A stretch of DNA of 64,000 nt from Karstenula rhodostoma CBS 690.94. Its lineage: Eukaryota > Ascomycota > Dothideomycetes > Pleosporales > Didymosphaeriaceae. Of this stretch, positions 1-10,863 are shown in pieces (the first letter of the stretch is position 1; every line of letters begins with the position of its first letter). The stretch is taken from contig MU001493.1 in assembly GCA_010093485.1 (NCBI GenBank), positions 1,972,937-2,036,936 on the forward strand. Direction: 5' to 3'. The notes beneath the pieces were generated by a model, which was not told the origin of the DNA, searched no databases, and saw only the letters and a list, made by a program, of their open reading frames with translations. The translations under genes and the position numbers were made by a program.

Positions 1-158
1 ACGGGAAGCAACTCGGTATAGGATCCAGAGCAGCTTCCATGAGCGCCAATAGGGTACGAGTCCTGGCCAGCTTTGATGCGTAGGGGGAGGCCGAGACCTG
101 GGTAGGGTGGTCCCGTGTGCGGGTCTGGCATGTAGAGAATGTTCGTGCGTTTCGTCAT
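1..158 (-). CDS. N-terminus of an unidentified protein, cut by window edge
   Basis: An open frame starts with ATG at 158 and reads without a stop to the window edge (52 codons). The start reads MTKRTNILYMPDP and later SYPIGAHGSCSGSY. It has no obvious signal peptide or domain that I can name. Codon use looks like the neighbouring real genes, and the frame ends only because the window ends, so a real 5' exon is plausible. It is transcribed in the same direction as the GMC oxidoreductase. Function unknown. Confidence 0.45.
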   Translation of the reverse strand, partial: MTKRTNILYMPDPHTGPPYPGLGLPLRIKAGQDSYPIGAHGSCSGSYTELLP

Positions 159-856
159 GGTTGATACGGGATCGTCTGGCTGTTGACACGAACCACGAAG
201 TGGTGCCCCGTAGAATGATAGAAAGGATATAGACTGCGACTGGCCGCCTGATAGTAACACAAAATTAAGCGTTGTGTTTGATGCGGAATGACAAGCCGGG
301 ATGAACGCGCCCAAGTCTTTTATATCGCCACCGCTCGAGTCAACTTGGCTGTCGCTGCCTACACAGCCTAACGCATTGACTTCAAAATGATCGTGTAGTG
401 ATTGAGGTGGTTGGTGTATCGTGCGAGACAACGAAACAGTCTCACGCGGCAACAAGGCAGATGCCCCAAAACAGCCTAGCGGTTGCCGTTTCAGTCCGCA
501 CAGATCGCATCAACACCCTACCTTCAAACCAAGCCGGAGTAACTATACAGCATGATGTGATTGATAGCGTATTTTTATTCGACTTACAGCTCCACCGACA
601 ATAGCAGAGAAATAACGTGAATGACTTAAAAGTACCTATGGGTACAGGAGTTTCTTCGGTCAACGAAACGCCTAAGCCAATTACAGACTGGACCAGCTTT
701 AATATAGCCCTCTAATTAGCTACTCGCGTAGAAAACCTCCTGTGTCCCGAAGGTAGAAAGCCAGACAGATTAAGTGACTTGGCCATTCGCTTTAGAGATC
801 CAGAGCAAACATATGAAGCGTAATGAGAGTGTTGTCCCGGCAAAGCAGTTCACACT
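159..856. other. intergenic, no gene recognised
   Basis: This stretch holds only short overlapping frames with no recognisable protein. It contains the upstream region of the leftward partial gene and the 3' flank of the GMC oxidoreductase. Confidence 0.5.
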
Positions 857-2923
857 CTAGGCAGCGCAAACATCCTTCTTCGCATCTTCCTTCACCACAT
901 CACTCGCCTTTTCGCTGATCATAAACGTGCTCACAACCGGGAACACACCCGGCGTCTTTGGAAAAGCAGACGCATCTACAACTCTCAACCCCTTCACGCC
1001 CCGCACCTTAAACCGGCTGTCCAACACAGCCTGCGGATCGCCATCTTTGCCAATTGCGGCAGTGGACGTGGGATGGTGTCCAAAGGTTTGTCCGGTGACT
1101 GCGATGTCTATTAGTAACTGCATACCACACAGGAACGGAGGAGAATATATCTTACTCCAGTCCTCATCCGCCTTTCCACAGTACCCCTGCGCATCTGGGC
1201 CCTCCGGACACGGCGGCTCCTTCGCCTGCACACTGACGCCCTTCGCGCCTGCATACATCTTCCGCGCCCACGCAACAATATCTTTCATCGCGCCCATATC
1301 CACTTCCTTCCCCTCCTCAAACAGCATAAAGTTGATCTCAGGCGCATCTGTCGGGTCACCCGAAACCAACTTGACGAACCCCTTCTTGTTCTGCGGCTTC
1401 CCCTTCACCATGCTAATGCCGTAAGTGTTTGGCGCGTCCTGTGGCAAGGCAGTATTTGTCTGGTTTGCAGGCCAAAAGCCGCGGAATGCGAACTGTCCCT
1501 GCATGAGGAACACGTCGCGTTCTCCGTCGGGGGAGTGCGGGGTCTTCATCATGATGATGGGCTGGGAGAAGCCGGCGCTGGTCCCGGAGTATTGGCCGAC
1601 TACGGGCATCTCTTGGTTGTCTTGGAGATTCCTTCCTACACCTTGCGCATCGACCACGAGGGGAATGTTGAATTGCGCGAGCTGTTCCTTGGGCCCGATC
1701 CCGCTGAGCATGAGAATCTGCGGTGTGTTGAAGGTACCGCCTGAGACGATGACTTCTTTGCGTGCGGTTGCGGTTCTGAGCGTGCCTTTGTTGGACGAAG
1801 AGAAGCGCGCATCCGCTTTGTAGATGGATTTGCCTTGAAGATACTCGACACCTGTCGCTCGTGGCTGACCACCGCAGGCCGTCCCGTTCGTGAACAACAC
1901 CCTTGTAGCGAGACTGTTTATACTTAGTGTCAAGGGGAAATTCTTCTGGATAGTGTCCTGGATGTAGTCGCGTGAGCTATAGCGATCACCATTAGCTTTC
2001 TGATGCATAGGGAGCCCCCATATTCCTGTCGTCCAGTCGCGTTGTGGGTCGAGGTAGTTCGCATCGGCGCCCATTCGCGCAACGATTTCCGACTGCGTTG
2101 TGGGCAGCGAGAAGTTCTGTGCGATGGCTTGCACAATTCCTAAAGCGGGCTGCCCTAGACTTGTTGGCTTGTTCATGTTGGTTTGGAAGTAGCCGTCGAA
2201 GCCGTGACCTGCCGTTCCTTTAGAGACGTAATTGTTTTTCTCTATGCGTTGGAAGATGCTGCGCATGTTGTCCGATCTGCGGCGGGGTCAGTACACAAGT
2301 CATGCAGTCCTGCGCCAAATTTTGAGTACCACGTTGCTCCTCCTGGGGTAACACAAGTACTCGAACGTTTGACCAGGTACATTAGCATAGCTCTTCCTGG
2401 GGTAATATAGTATACTCGAACTTTTGATCAGGTACAGTAGCATAGTTCAGAAGACTTACTTCCACGAAGCGTCGCCCGTAAGATTCTGGATATAGTTCCA
2501 GTCACTGTTCGGCGGCAACCAAGTACACATTTTGTTAATGAGTGATGAGCCGCCCACACTGCTTCCACGCGGATAATAGATACCCAGAAATGTACTTCCA
2601 ACGGGCGGCGTCGCATCCCCCGCCGCAACCCAGTACCTCCCCTCCTTCGTCTTCCACGTGAGGTGCTTGTTCATCATGTTCTTCTTCTCGTCGGCATAGT
2701 GCCTAACGAAAAAATCCCAAGTGATCTGCGGTGGGTACTCCGCGTTTCCCGCCGTGGACTGGTCGCCGGCTTCCAGGAGGAGCACCGAGTAGTTTGCGCG
2801 CGCGAGGTTCGATGCTAGAGGACCACCGCCGGGGCCAGAGCCGATGACGATGTAATCGTAGGTGTTTTGTGCAGCCAATAGAGAGGCGCTGGCCAGCATG
2901 GCCGCGACGTGTAGGAATCGCAT
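857..2923 (-). CDS. Secreted GMC oxidoreductase (FAD-dependent)
   Basis: Two exons, 2923-2460 and 2276-857, joined by a 183-bp GT-AG intron, give 627 residues. Residues 1-18 look like a signal peptide. The FAD Rossmann motif VIGSGPGGG lies near residues 26-34 and ends in LLLEAG. The GMC signature region YPRGSSVGGSSLINKM follows, and the C-terminal domain has GHHPTSTAAIG (first catalytic His near 555) and the GLRVVDASAFP block. Such enzymes oxidise alcohols or sugars outside the cell and can supply H2O2 or electrons to LPMOs such as the AA9 protein downstream (family knowledge). The second catalytic His/Asn position appears to be Phe in GVFPVV (by eye). Substrate cannot be predicted. The intron carries a tandem duplication. 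Confidence 0.92.
2341..2449. repeat. Imperfect tandem duplication inside the GMC intron
   Basis: Two adjacent copies of about 54 bp (2341-2394 and 2395-2449) both begin TCCTGGGGTAA and share the blocks ACTCGAAC, TTTGA and CAGGTAC, followed by AGCATAG. They make up more than half of the 183-bp intron. The copies differ at several sites, so the duplication is not very recent. Confidence 0.8.
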
Positions 2924-3456
2924 GGTGACAGGATTTTCAGGACCAAGCTGTTATTGCTGCGTCTCCCATCAGCCTCGAGTGGAGTGGCCGGTCGTGTGGA
3001 TCGGGGATGATGGGATATAAGATGCTGGTCGGCTGAGTTCCATCGGCCAGATCAGCTTGAGCATCTGCCGCTGCCATGTATTATCACTCTGGACTGCAAC
3101 TGTCCTAGACCTTCCCCTGCTTCATCAAGCACTTTCCACACCCACAGTCTTTTGGTAGAAGCATCGCTAAGCTCCTTTATACATTGTGCCAAGTGTGGGG
3201 CAGGCACCCGTAGAAGCTGGAGGAGCCATTGATATCCGGCGATCATGGCGCATACTCCAATGATATCTGTTTTACGTTACCAGGGAATGTATGCAGCTTC
3301 TGTGATAGATGATCAGGCTTGGCTTTGTGCCAAGCGATGCAGATTGGCAATCGGCAACATGAGAGCGATGCGATAATCGAAAAGAACCTGACCCTACCAA
3401 TGCCGAACGCAAACGAAAGGATACCGTAGAAATTAGATGCTCCTGGTTAAGCTAGG
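2924..3456. other. 5' flank of the GMC gene up to the AT-rich island
   Basis: Ordinary base composition with no convincing gene; it must contain the promoter of the leftward GMC oxidoreductase. Composition changes abruptly near 3457. Confidence 0.5.
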
Positions 3457-6403
3457 CACTAGCTACAGGTGGTAAATATAGCTTTATAAGCTACTAAGTA
3501 TTAAATACTAATAGGGTTAGATTTATAAGTACTCTCTATTAAATCTAATTTTACTACTATTATCTATATATCCTTTATAAAGCCTTCTTTAATACTAGTA
3601 ATATTAATCTTTAGTAGAGAGGTAACTAGAAGCTAGTATTTAAATACTAGATTTAATATTATTATTTAGAGACTCTATATAGGCTAATTTTAATTAGTAA
3701 ATATAATAGTAATAGTTTTAGTTATTTATAGGGCTTATTTATATATAATTATAAGTATTAGCTTATAACTATAATATTATTTAGTAGGTATATATAAAAA
3801 GTAGGGTATTTAAAAGAATATTTTTTAGAGTTTATAAGAGTCTTTATTACTAGTACTAAGTACTAAAACTTTATTTAAATAATAGTTTATTTATATATTA
3901 TATAATAACTTTAAAAATATATACTATTCTATATTTTAGCTATATTATAAAATTTTTTAGTAATAAGTATTTTATTTAAAAGAGCTTATTAAACTCTATA
4001 ATTCTAGAATTTTATTTTACTTTATTTTATTATATAATAATATTATCTATTACCTACTTAGTAAAAGTTATCTATTACTAAGTTTTTTATTCTATTAGCC
4101 CTATTACTATTACTATACTATTTAAATATAAAAAAATTAGTTACCTATATAAAGAGTAATTAAAGTTTAATATTAAATTTAAAAGCTAGTTTCTAAAGTT
4201 ATATATATAGAAGGAGAAGTTTACTATTATCTAATATATATAGAATAAATAAAACTAGATTCTAGATCTAAATAGTAAGTATAATATAAAACTCTAAAAT
4301 AGTTTTAAATAAAATAGTAATATATAGCCCCCTATATATAAAAAGGTATAAAAAAAATTTAAATAAAAAGAGTATTTCTAGAGCTATATATTTAACTAGT
4401 AGAGAAATTAAAAGATAATTCTATATAAGTAAGGCCTAAGAATTTAAATATATATTTCTTAAAAATATATATTATAACTATTACTAAAAAAGGTATTTTA
4501 CTAATATTTCTATAATTATAGGGAGGTAAATAGATAAATTATAATAGTCTAGTTTTATAAAAAGTTAAGAGAGCTTTATTAATTAATATACCTAGCTATA
4601 ATATTAGAGATAAGTTTAATTACTTTTAGTAAATACTATACTTATAAAAATTAGTTTCTAGTAATTACTAGCTAGCTAGCTATATTCTAATAGTAATATA
4701 GTATTATATAGTATATAATTATAAAGTAGGTATAGTAACTATTTATAAATCTAAAACTAAAAATAAAAAACTTTATATATTTTATTAAAAGACTTAATAA
4801 TCTTTTATAGCTCTATTTAACCTTTCCTTATATAGAGATTACTTAATTTCCCTTAGTAGTAATCTTTAATATAGATAAAATACTAGTCCCTTATAAGTAT
4901 ATAAATAGCTATATATATTATTATTATAGTACTAGAACTATTTAATATAAAATTATAAAGTTAGAGTAATAAAATTAGTAGATTATAGTTATCCTAATAA
5001 TTTCTATATCTAAAAAAGTTTTAAAGGCTATTATAATATTTTATAGAATATTAAAGGGGACTATTAATATCTAGAAATATATATTATAATAAATATATAA
5101 TATAGAGGTCTATATTAATAAAAAAGTCTAGAATAATTTAAATTTAATACTAGATTAAATAGAAACTACTCTAAAGGTATATATAGTTAAAAATAACCTC
5201 TTAGAATTACTATTAATAATAGATTTAATTAAGTTTTACCTTATAAATAAAATATATAATATATTTAAAAAACTCTTTATTAATTTTATAGTAGTACTAG
5301 TAGACTATACTAGTATACTATAACTTTTTAATATTTATATAAATAAGATATTTAAGTATTATATAAAAGATATAATAAAGTATTTAATAGTAAAATATAA
5401 TCTAAAATTTATTATTTCCTAAAATATATAATTAATAACTATATAGATAATAGAGCTAGTATATATATAGCTACTAATATTACTTATAAAAAAATTATTT
5501 ATTTAAACTAGTATTACTCTCTTACCTAATAGAACCTAGAACTTCCTAATAAAGTTTAAATAACTTCTAAATATTAGTTTTATAGGCTAGAAGAAAGTAA
5601 AGGATTTTATTATAGTTATTAAATAAGAGTTTAATAAAGTAGTTAATTTTAAAAATATATAGTATATTAATATAATATTTAAATAGGTAATAGAGAACCC
5701 TAAAGTAAAGACTTTTTAAATAAAAAAATTTATCTAAATATAATAGGTATATATTAAATAAAATCTAAGATAGCTTAAATATATTCTTTATACTAGAAAG
5801 GTATTTAAGTATATATAATTTACTAAAAAGTAATATTTATAGAGGTTATATAATAATAATACTAAGCTTATTATATTTAATAATACTATATACTACTATT
5901 TATTAATAGAGGTCTTTATTAATAAATTATTTAAATAAAGAATATTAAGAGTATTATATAACTAAAAGAAATTTAAAAAAGTATAAAGTAATATATTTAT
6001 TTTTTTATTTAACTCCTAGTTATTAGGTATTAAAGGGGGAAGGTTCTTTTTCTAGAACTCTATATATATTTTTTAATTCTAGTTAATACTATAATTATTA
6101 TAATACTATAAGAGCTCTATATAAATACCCTATATATAAGTTCTATAGCCTTACTTTATAATATATAAAAACCTTAATAAAGGTACTAATATTAATATAG
6201 AGGGTATTAATAATAAAAGATTAATATTTAGAAATTTTAAAATTAAGTAATATAATTACTAAAATATATCTAATTTATAAGAAATTAATTATATATATAG
6301 AACTTAATATATATAATTACTTTATTTAAAAAATATTAAATTCTATAGTATAGTTATAAAGTTATAGGTATTAAGGGAAAAGTTAAGATATTTAATATTT
6401 AAA
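3457..6403. repeat. AT-rich RIP-degraded repeat island 1
   Basis: About 2.9 kb made almost only of A and T with dense TA steps and stops in all frames. The remaining C is nearly always followed by T or C, and CA and TG dinucleotides are almost absent. This is the footprint of repeat-induced point mutation (CpA to TpA on both strands) taken to near saturation. The edges are sharp, the right one at AAAAAGTGGGCGACG near 6403. A mutated transposon is the expected source, but I could not read a recognisable transposon protein here in either direction. Confidence 0.88.
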
Positions 6404-6982
6404 AAGTGGGCGACGTAATACCCTAGAGGGCTAGCTCCCTCCTCCCCCTGGTTAACTGGGAGTATCCAATTTCTACGGTATCTTTGAAACGCTTATATAT
6501 ATGAACAGTAGGGATAACGAAAAGAGCCGGAAGTACAAAAGAGGGGTAGAACCGCACCAAATCAGGCCGCGTTAGCCGTTATTGGATCTAGGACAGAATT
6601 GCAAATTCCCACTCGTTAGCCGAGCAACAGGTTGCTTGCAGACGTACATTCTGTTCGAGAGGCGATTCATGTTTGTGATTCAGTGTGTTGCCCCGGGTTC
6701 ATTTTGTATCTCGTTCCGTGCAGTGACGTAATGCGTTGTAGAAGGCAATTGCAAGATCGAGGAAGTTTTTGCGCTATTCGGCACGGTGTACACGCTATCG
6801 CAAAATGCAGAATGAAACATATCTGCATCATTGCGACCAGAGTCGAAGTCACATCAGACGTCTTTCTCGAGGGCGCCGATAACTGACGATAACGGTCTGT
6901 GCACGTCGGGTGCGGATCCGAGGGTATGCAGATTTTGCTCGACCATGACTCTGGATAATCACAAAACACCGCGGGTACATCT
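6404..6982. other. Junction between RIP island 1 and the MoeA-like gene
   Basis: Normal base composition returns at once at 6404. A short open frame at 6632-6886 shows no protein-like pattern and I do not call it. The stretch presumably holds the promoter of the MoeA-like gene. Confidence 0.4.
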
Positions 6983-8272
6983 TTGAGGGCGATGGCGATA
7001 CGATATAGCGAAGCGCTCGGGATGATCAAATCAGTCGCAGAAGACAGGATTGGGCAAGAAGACGGACGAGATATTGAGGTTGTACCCCTGGAAGATGCTA
7101 TTGGTCGCACTGCAGGAGAAGACCACGTGAGCCCGGCCGCGACACCACGATTCGATGCCTCGACTGTCGATGGATACGCCATATCATCGGCTGCTACTGC
7201 GAACGCCACGAAAAAGTGGCCAGTTACATTCATAGTAAGAGGAACCATCACATCCGGGGAAGAGCCACGTAACACTCTGCCATCGAGTGGCGGAGGAATA
7301 CCATCATGCTTCGAGATCAAGACAGGAGCGCGATTACCCAATGGTACGACAGGCCACAGACTGGATGCCTGTGTGAAGGCTGAAGACGTTGTGACTACGG
7401 CTTTTGGCTCGCAAAAGATGATGACGGTTGTAGAGCCAATACCGACGAATGCGAACAAGAGAACGGCAGGTTCGGATATCCGGAATGGAGAGGTGTTGCT
7501 AGAAAAAGGAGACAAAATCCAGCCTCGACATATCATGGCGCTTGCATCTGCAGGCATCACCGGGGCTGCAGTGCGACGGACCCTTAAAATTGCGATGTGG
7601 TCCACCGCGGAGTTGCAAACAACGGGTGCAAGCATTTACTTCCTTATCGCAGCTTTCCAAGAGCTTGGCGCACACGTTGATTTCAAAGGCGTCTTGGAGG
7701 GCAGCGCAGACGCGCAGTCAAAAGCCATCTTGCCGCAAATCAGCAATGCTGCATACGATGTAGTAGTGACCACTGGTGGTGTTTCCAAGGACTTGACGAT
7801 GGCCCTGACGACATTGAACGCTCGCATACGGTTCGATAGCGTTGCGATTGAGCCTGGTCGTTCGGTCTTGTTCGCTACCCTGCCAACATGTCACGGCGAG
7901 ACTCCATTGATAGCACTTCCTGGAAGCCCTGTAGCGACAGCAGCCTGTTTTTGTTTCCTAGTGGTGCCTTTCGTCAAGCAGCTTTCCGGCGATAGGCAGG
8001 GTGTCCCCAAGATCCTCAAGATGCAGGCGAAACATGATTTTCGAGATCTTTCAGTAAGCTGTCCTGTTCAATCGGACTGCTTCAAGCATGGTTGGATCCA
8101 ACGGAACACGCGAGGGGAAGAGTATGTCCAGCTTAGCCCAGACCAGAATCCTGCAAAGGTGTCGCACTTCGCTGCATCAGATTGCTGGGTGCATGTTCCG
8201 AGAGGTCACTCTGGGAGTTACAGAGACACGCTGGTGTATTGTTACCCTCACACGCCAGGCAATTTCATATGA
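6983..8272 (+). CDS. MoeA-like molybdopterin-binding protein (stand-alone)
   Basis: Single exon, 429 residues; an ATG three codons downstream (6992, MAIRYSEAL) is an equally good start. MoeA-family hallmarks are TPRFDASTVDGYA (near 53-65), FEIKTGARLPNGT in the substrate domain, VVVTTGGVSKD in the MPT-binding domain, IEPGRSVLFATL, ALPGSPVATAAC, and a C-terminal domain IV ending PRGHSGSYRDTLV. MoeA inserts molybdate into molybdopterin. In fungi this activity usually sits in a two-domain CnxE/gephyrin-type protein, so a lone E-like domain is unusual. The region after WSTAELQTTG is shorter than in canonical MoeA and lacks the usual DSN-type motif, so this may be a divergent paralogue rather than the housekeeping enzyme. 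It sits 580 bp from RIP island 1. Confidence 0.85.
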   Translation: MRAMAIRYSEALGMIKSVAEDRIGQEDGRDIEVVPLEDAIGRTAGEDHVSPAATPRFDASTVDGYAISSAATANATKKWPVTFIVRGTITSGEEPRNTLPSSGGGIPSCFEIKTGARLPNGTTGHRLDACVKAEDVVTTAFGSQKMMTVVEPIPTNANKRTAGSDIRNGEVLLEKGDKIQPRHIMALASAGITGAAVRRTLKIAMWSTAELQTTGASIYFLIAAFQELGAHVDFKGVLEGSADAQSKAILPQISNAAYDVVVTTGGVSKDLTMALTTLNARIRFDSVAIEPGRSVLFATLPTCHGETPLIALPGSPVATAACFCFLVVPFVKQLSGDRQGVPKILKMQAKHDFRDLSVSCPVQSDCFKHGWIQRNTRGEEYVQLSPDQNPAKVSHFAASDCWVHVPRGHSGSYRDTLVYCYPHTPGNFI

Positions 8273-9309
8273 GGACGGACTCTGCTAGAGTGGCCTTCGA
8301 CTCTTCGTATGCTGGGCCCGCTGGTACCCCAATAGCCCAATATCGCATTCCACCAGGTGCGAGGAGCGGTCGAGGTTGAATTCGGGATATCGGGATACGT
8401 GTACGATCTCCAGCATGACTGTCCGTGCCAGGATGGACGTCGAGAGATGAGTATGGAGCAAGCGAGATGGCGATAATCGTGGCCCGCTCTGGGCAAGGCT
8501 CGCTTATGACGGCTGCAGAGCCTCAGTAGAAAATTGACGAAGGTGCATTCGACTCGCGGCCAGTGTGGAGGGGGTTCAAAATCCTCAGACCGTGCATCGA
8601 GTGTGATGCGGGACGTGCGACGCGTTCATGGCGCATTTTTTTGAGCTGTCGGCGGCTCCTTTCCTACCCTCTGGCACGTCACTTCATCAGGGTACGCCCC
8701 ACCTGGCCATATATACAGAACATGGTCCGACCTCTTCACCTCGTTTTCGACGGGATGTTTTTATCGCTCGCTGGTTTCGGACGCTCGCGTGAAACATCGC
8801 GGCGCTATGCGATGCGATGGCCGATTGGTGGGAGTTCTCGCTTCAGTTTCGAAACGGCGGAGGTGGACATGAACTGGCAATCTCGCTTCTCACCCTCAGA
8901 CTCCACCCGCATAATCGCGTGGTAATATCGACGCTATTACTCCAAAGCTGCACCGTGAACCTCACGACTACTCTTGATACGGCAACCGCTAGGACGGTTG
9001 GCGGATGGTACAGCGGCTGTCATCCCACGTCCACGGGTGCCCTGGCTCTCTCCATCAACCTCTGGCGCGCGGTACGGGTGCGGATGGAGCTACTTACAAT
9101 GCGAGGAATTTGAGGGCCGGCGATCATGAAAGCCGAAGGTTCAGGAGCCATGGCAAAGTACCTATAAGAGTTTTCCTGCCCCTCCGTCTTTCGTTTTCCT
9201 CACAGGCAAGTCCTACACGACTCACATTCATTTTTTGTTCCGCTCTCACTCTTTTTCACCCACATTCATTCATTTGTCGTGATCTGGGATCACTTTCTTG
9301 CTTTACACA
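8273..9309 (+). other. Intergenic region with AA9 promoter and leader
   Basis: No convincing gene: several open frames overlap in different phases without protein-like patterns. The right end is the AA9 promoter: a TATA-like box at 9163 and a pyrimidine-rich leader (CCCCTCCGTCTTTCG and CTTTTTCACCC) just before the ATG at 9310. Confidence 0.5.
9163..9168 (+). promoter_or_regulatory. TATA-like box of the AA9 gene
   Basis: TATAAG within ACCTATAAGAG, about 145 bp before the AA9 ATG and followed by a CT-rich tract. This is a common arrangement for strongly induced fungal CAZyme genes. Confidence 0.5.
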
Positions 9310-10506
9310 ATGTTCTCCAAGACCATCCTCGTTTCCTCCCTCATTGCGGCTGTGTCCGCTCACCAGAACTTCCATCAGTTCTGGGTCAATGACGAGACCC
9401 CCGGCTACCAGGTCGGCATTCGGATGCCGCCGTCCAACAGCCCCGTAACGGATGTCAAGAGCGAAGACATCGCATGCAACGTCAACGGACAGACTGGCGT
9501 TGCGGATACTGTTGCCGCGAGCGAAGGCGACTCTATCAAGGTCCAGTGGGATCAATCCGGCCACCCCGGCCCGATCACCCACATGCTCTTCGGTCCCGTC
9601 GACAGCGCCAAGGCTGCCACCGGTGTTGGATCGTGGTTCAAGATCGACGAACTCGATAACGTTGACGGCAAGTGGGCCAACGAGATCATGGGCGCCAACA
9701 ACATGACGCACGAGTTCAAGCTCCCCACTGGCCTACCCAGCGGCGAGTACCTCCTTCGTTCGGAGATGCTTGCGCTCCACGGCGCGCAGACTGTCGGCGG
9801 AGCCCAGTTCTATGTCGGCTGCGCTCAGCTCAAGATCACTGGCACCGGCAGTGACGGTGCTTGCGGCCCCACCATCGAGCTCCCGGGCGCTTACAACGAA
9901 GAGGACCCCAACATCTACATCCCCAATGTCTACAACGGCTTCGACGCCACCAACTACACTGCCCCTGGAGGACCCGTTGGCAGCTGCGGCGGCTCTGGTT
10001 CCACCACCCCGTCCCCGTCCAAGCCTGCCTCCAACAGCACCACTCCTGCAACCTCTGCTGCCGTTGCCTCGAGCGTTGTAGCCACAACTGCCAGCCTCGC
10101 TTCCAGCGTTGCTGTCTCCAGCGTAGCTGCTATCTCAAGCGCCCCGGTTGTCTCCGCCCCGGTTGCTTCTGTAACCGCTGTCTCTGGCGGCAACAACACT
10201 GCCTCCGCCCCGGTTGCTTCTGTAACCGCTGCCCCTGGCGGCAACAACACTGCCTCCGCCCTTCCCAGCCTCGTCTTCCCCAGCACGCTCCAGACCTCGG
10301 TCATTGCCGCTCCCAGCACTTTCCAGACCTCCGTAATCGCTGCTCCTACCAACGGCACTGCCCCCTCTGCCCCCGGCTCCACTGGCACTGTCGGCACCGT
10401 GAAGAAGTACGGCCAGTGTGGTGGCAAGACCTACGTTGGTGCTACAAGCTGCGTGACCGGTTCGACTTGCACCGTCATGAACGACTACTACTCGCAGTGC
10501 ATTTAA
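9310..10506 (+). CDS. AA9 lytic polysaccharide monooxygenase with C-terminal CBM1
   Basis: Single exon, 398 residues. The ATG at 9310 is chosen because it begins the signal peptide MFSKTILVSSLIAAVSA, whose cleavage exposes His18 as the N-terminal copper ligand (HQNFHQFW). The second copper His is His85 in SGHPGPITH, and the axial Tyr is Tyr168 in AQFYVGC. The catalytic domain ends near residue 226. A long Ser/Thr/Ala/Pro linker with internal repeats follows, and a CBM1 closes the protein (YGQCGGKTYVG ... NDYYSQCI). AA9 enzymes cut cellulose or hemicellulose oxidatively outside the cell using copper and H2O2/O2. In the CBM1, the first aromatic, usually Trp in GWTG, is Tyr. The neighbouring PL4, GH3 and GMC genes fit plant cell-wall attack. 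Confidence 0.97.
   Translation: MFSKTILVSSLIAAVSAHQNFHQFWVNDETPGYQVGIRMPPSNSPVTDVKSEDIACNVNGQTGVADTVAASEGDSIKVQWDQSGHPGPITHMLFGPVDSAKAATGVGSWFKIDELDNVDGKWANEIMGANNMTHEFKLPTGLPSGEYLLRSEMLALHGAQTVGGAQFYVGCAQLKITGTGSDGACGPTIELPGAYNEEDPNIYIPNVYNGFDATNYTAPGGPVGSCGGSGSTTPSPSKPASNSTTPATSAAVASSVVATTASLASSVAVSSVAAISSAPVVSAPVASVTAVSGGNNTASAPVASVTAAPGGNNTASALPSLVFPSTLQTSVIAAPSTFQTSVIAAPTNGTAPSAPGSTGTVGTVKKYGQCGGKTYVGATSCVTGSTCTVMNDYYSQCI
10150..10251 (+). repeat. 51-bp tandem repeat in the AA9 linker
   Basis: Two adjacent 51-bp units (10150-10200 and 10201-10251) differ at only a few bases. Each encodes a 17-residue linker unit around APVASVTA and GGNNT. A second short repeat follows, encoding TLQTSVIAAPS and TFQTSVIAAPT. 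These lengthen the flexible linker between the LPMO domain and CBM1. Confidence 0.9.
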
Positions 10507-10863
10507 GGGGTGTCGATACCGGACGGGTGACGGAGCATAAAACATCACTAATGGTGATTGAGAACTATTTTCTTGTATATGTATCCTACTTTCTCTAGTA
10601 CAATAAATAACTGTACATCTTTCCACCTTTTTTTTCATGCGTTGCCAAGTCAACAGTCTGAATATCCCTCATGTGTCGTCCCTAGGTAGCCCATGCACAT
10701 GCCAATTGCATGGGGTTAAGTACGCTGCGTTATCCTAGGGTCAGCGATACGCAGGCCGATTGTACTCGGACTTTTGTCTTGGTACTATTTGCTGGGTCTG
10801 TAGATGTGATCCGGTATGTTGTGTCTGTTTGAGTTCCTTCATGTCCCAAGACCACCGCCTCGC

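Noticed and set aside
927..1823. Long plus-strand frames opposite the GMC oxidoreductase
   Set aside because: Antisense shadows of a well-supported coding strand.
3052..3246. 64-codon minus frame upstream of the GMC gene
   Set aside because: No motif and no conserved pattern; it lies in the promoter region.
3457..6403. Regular TA-rich repeats suggesting a CRISPR-like or satellite array
   Set aside because: There is no regular spacing or repeated unit; the pattern is explained by CpA-to-TpA mutation of unique sequence.
6632..6886. 84-codon frame between RIP island 1 and the MoeA-like gene
   Set aside because: Composition and pattern do not look like protein; it could not be tied to a family or to a missing N-terminal domain of MoeA.
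6667..7635. 322-codon open frame antisense to the MoeA-like gene
   Set aside because: It is a mirror of the real coding strand. It has no motif, and the sense strand shows clear MoeA signatures.
8563..9448. Chain of plus-strand frames upstream of the AA9 gene
   Set aside because: Overlapping in different phases, no motif, and they run into the AA9 promoter and coding start.
9861..10598. 245-codon frame overlapping the AA9 gene, plus antisense frames at 9954-10427 and 10135-10653
   Set aside because: They exist because the linker is repetitive and GC-rich; the AA9 frame carries all conserved residues.
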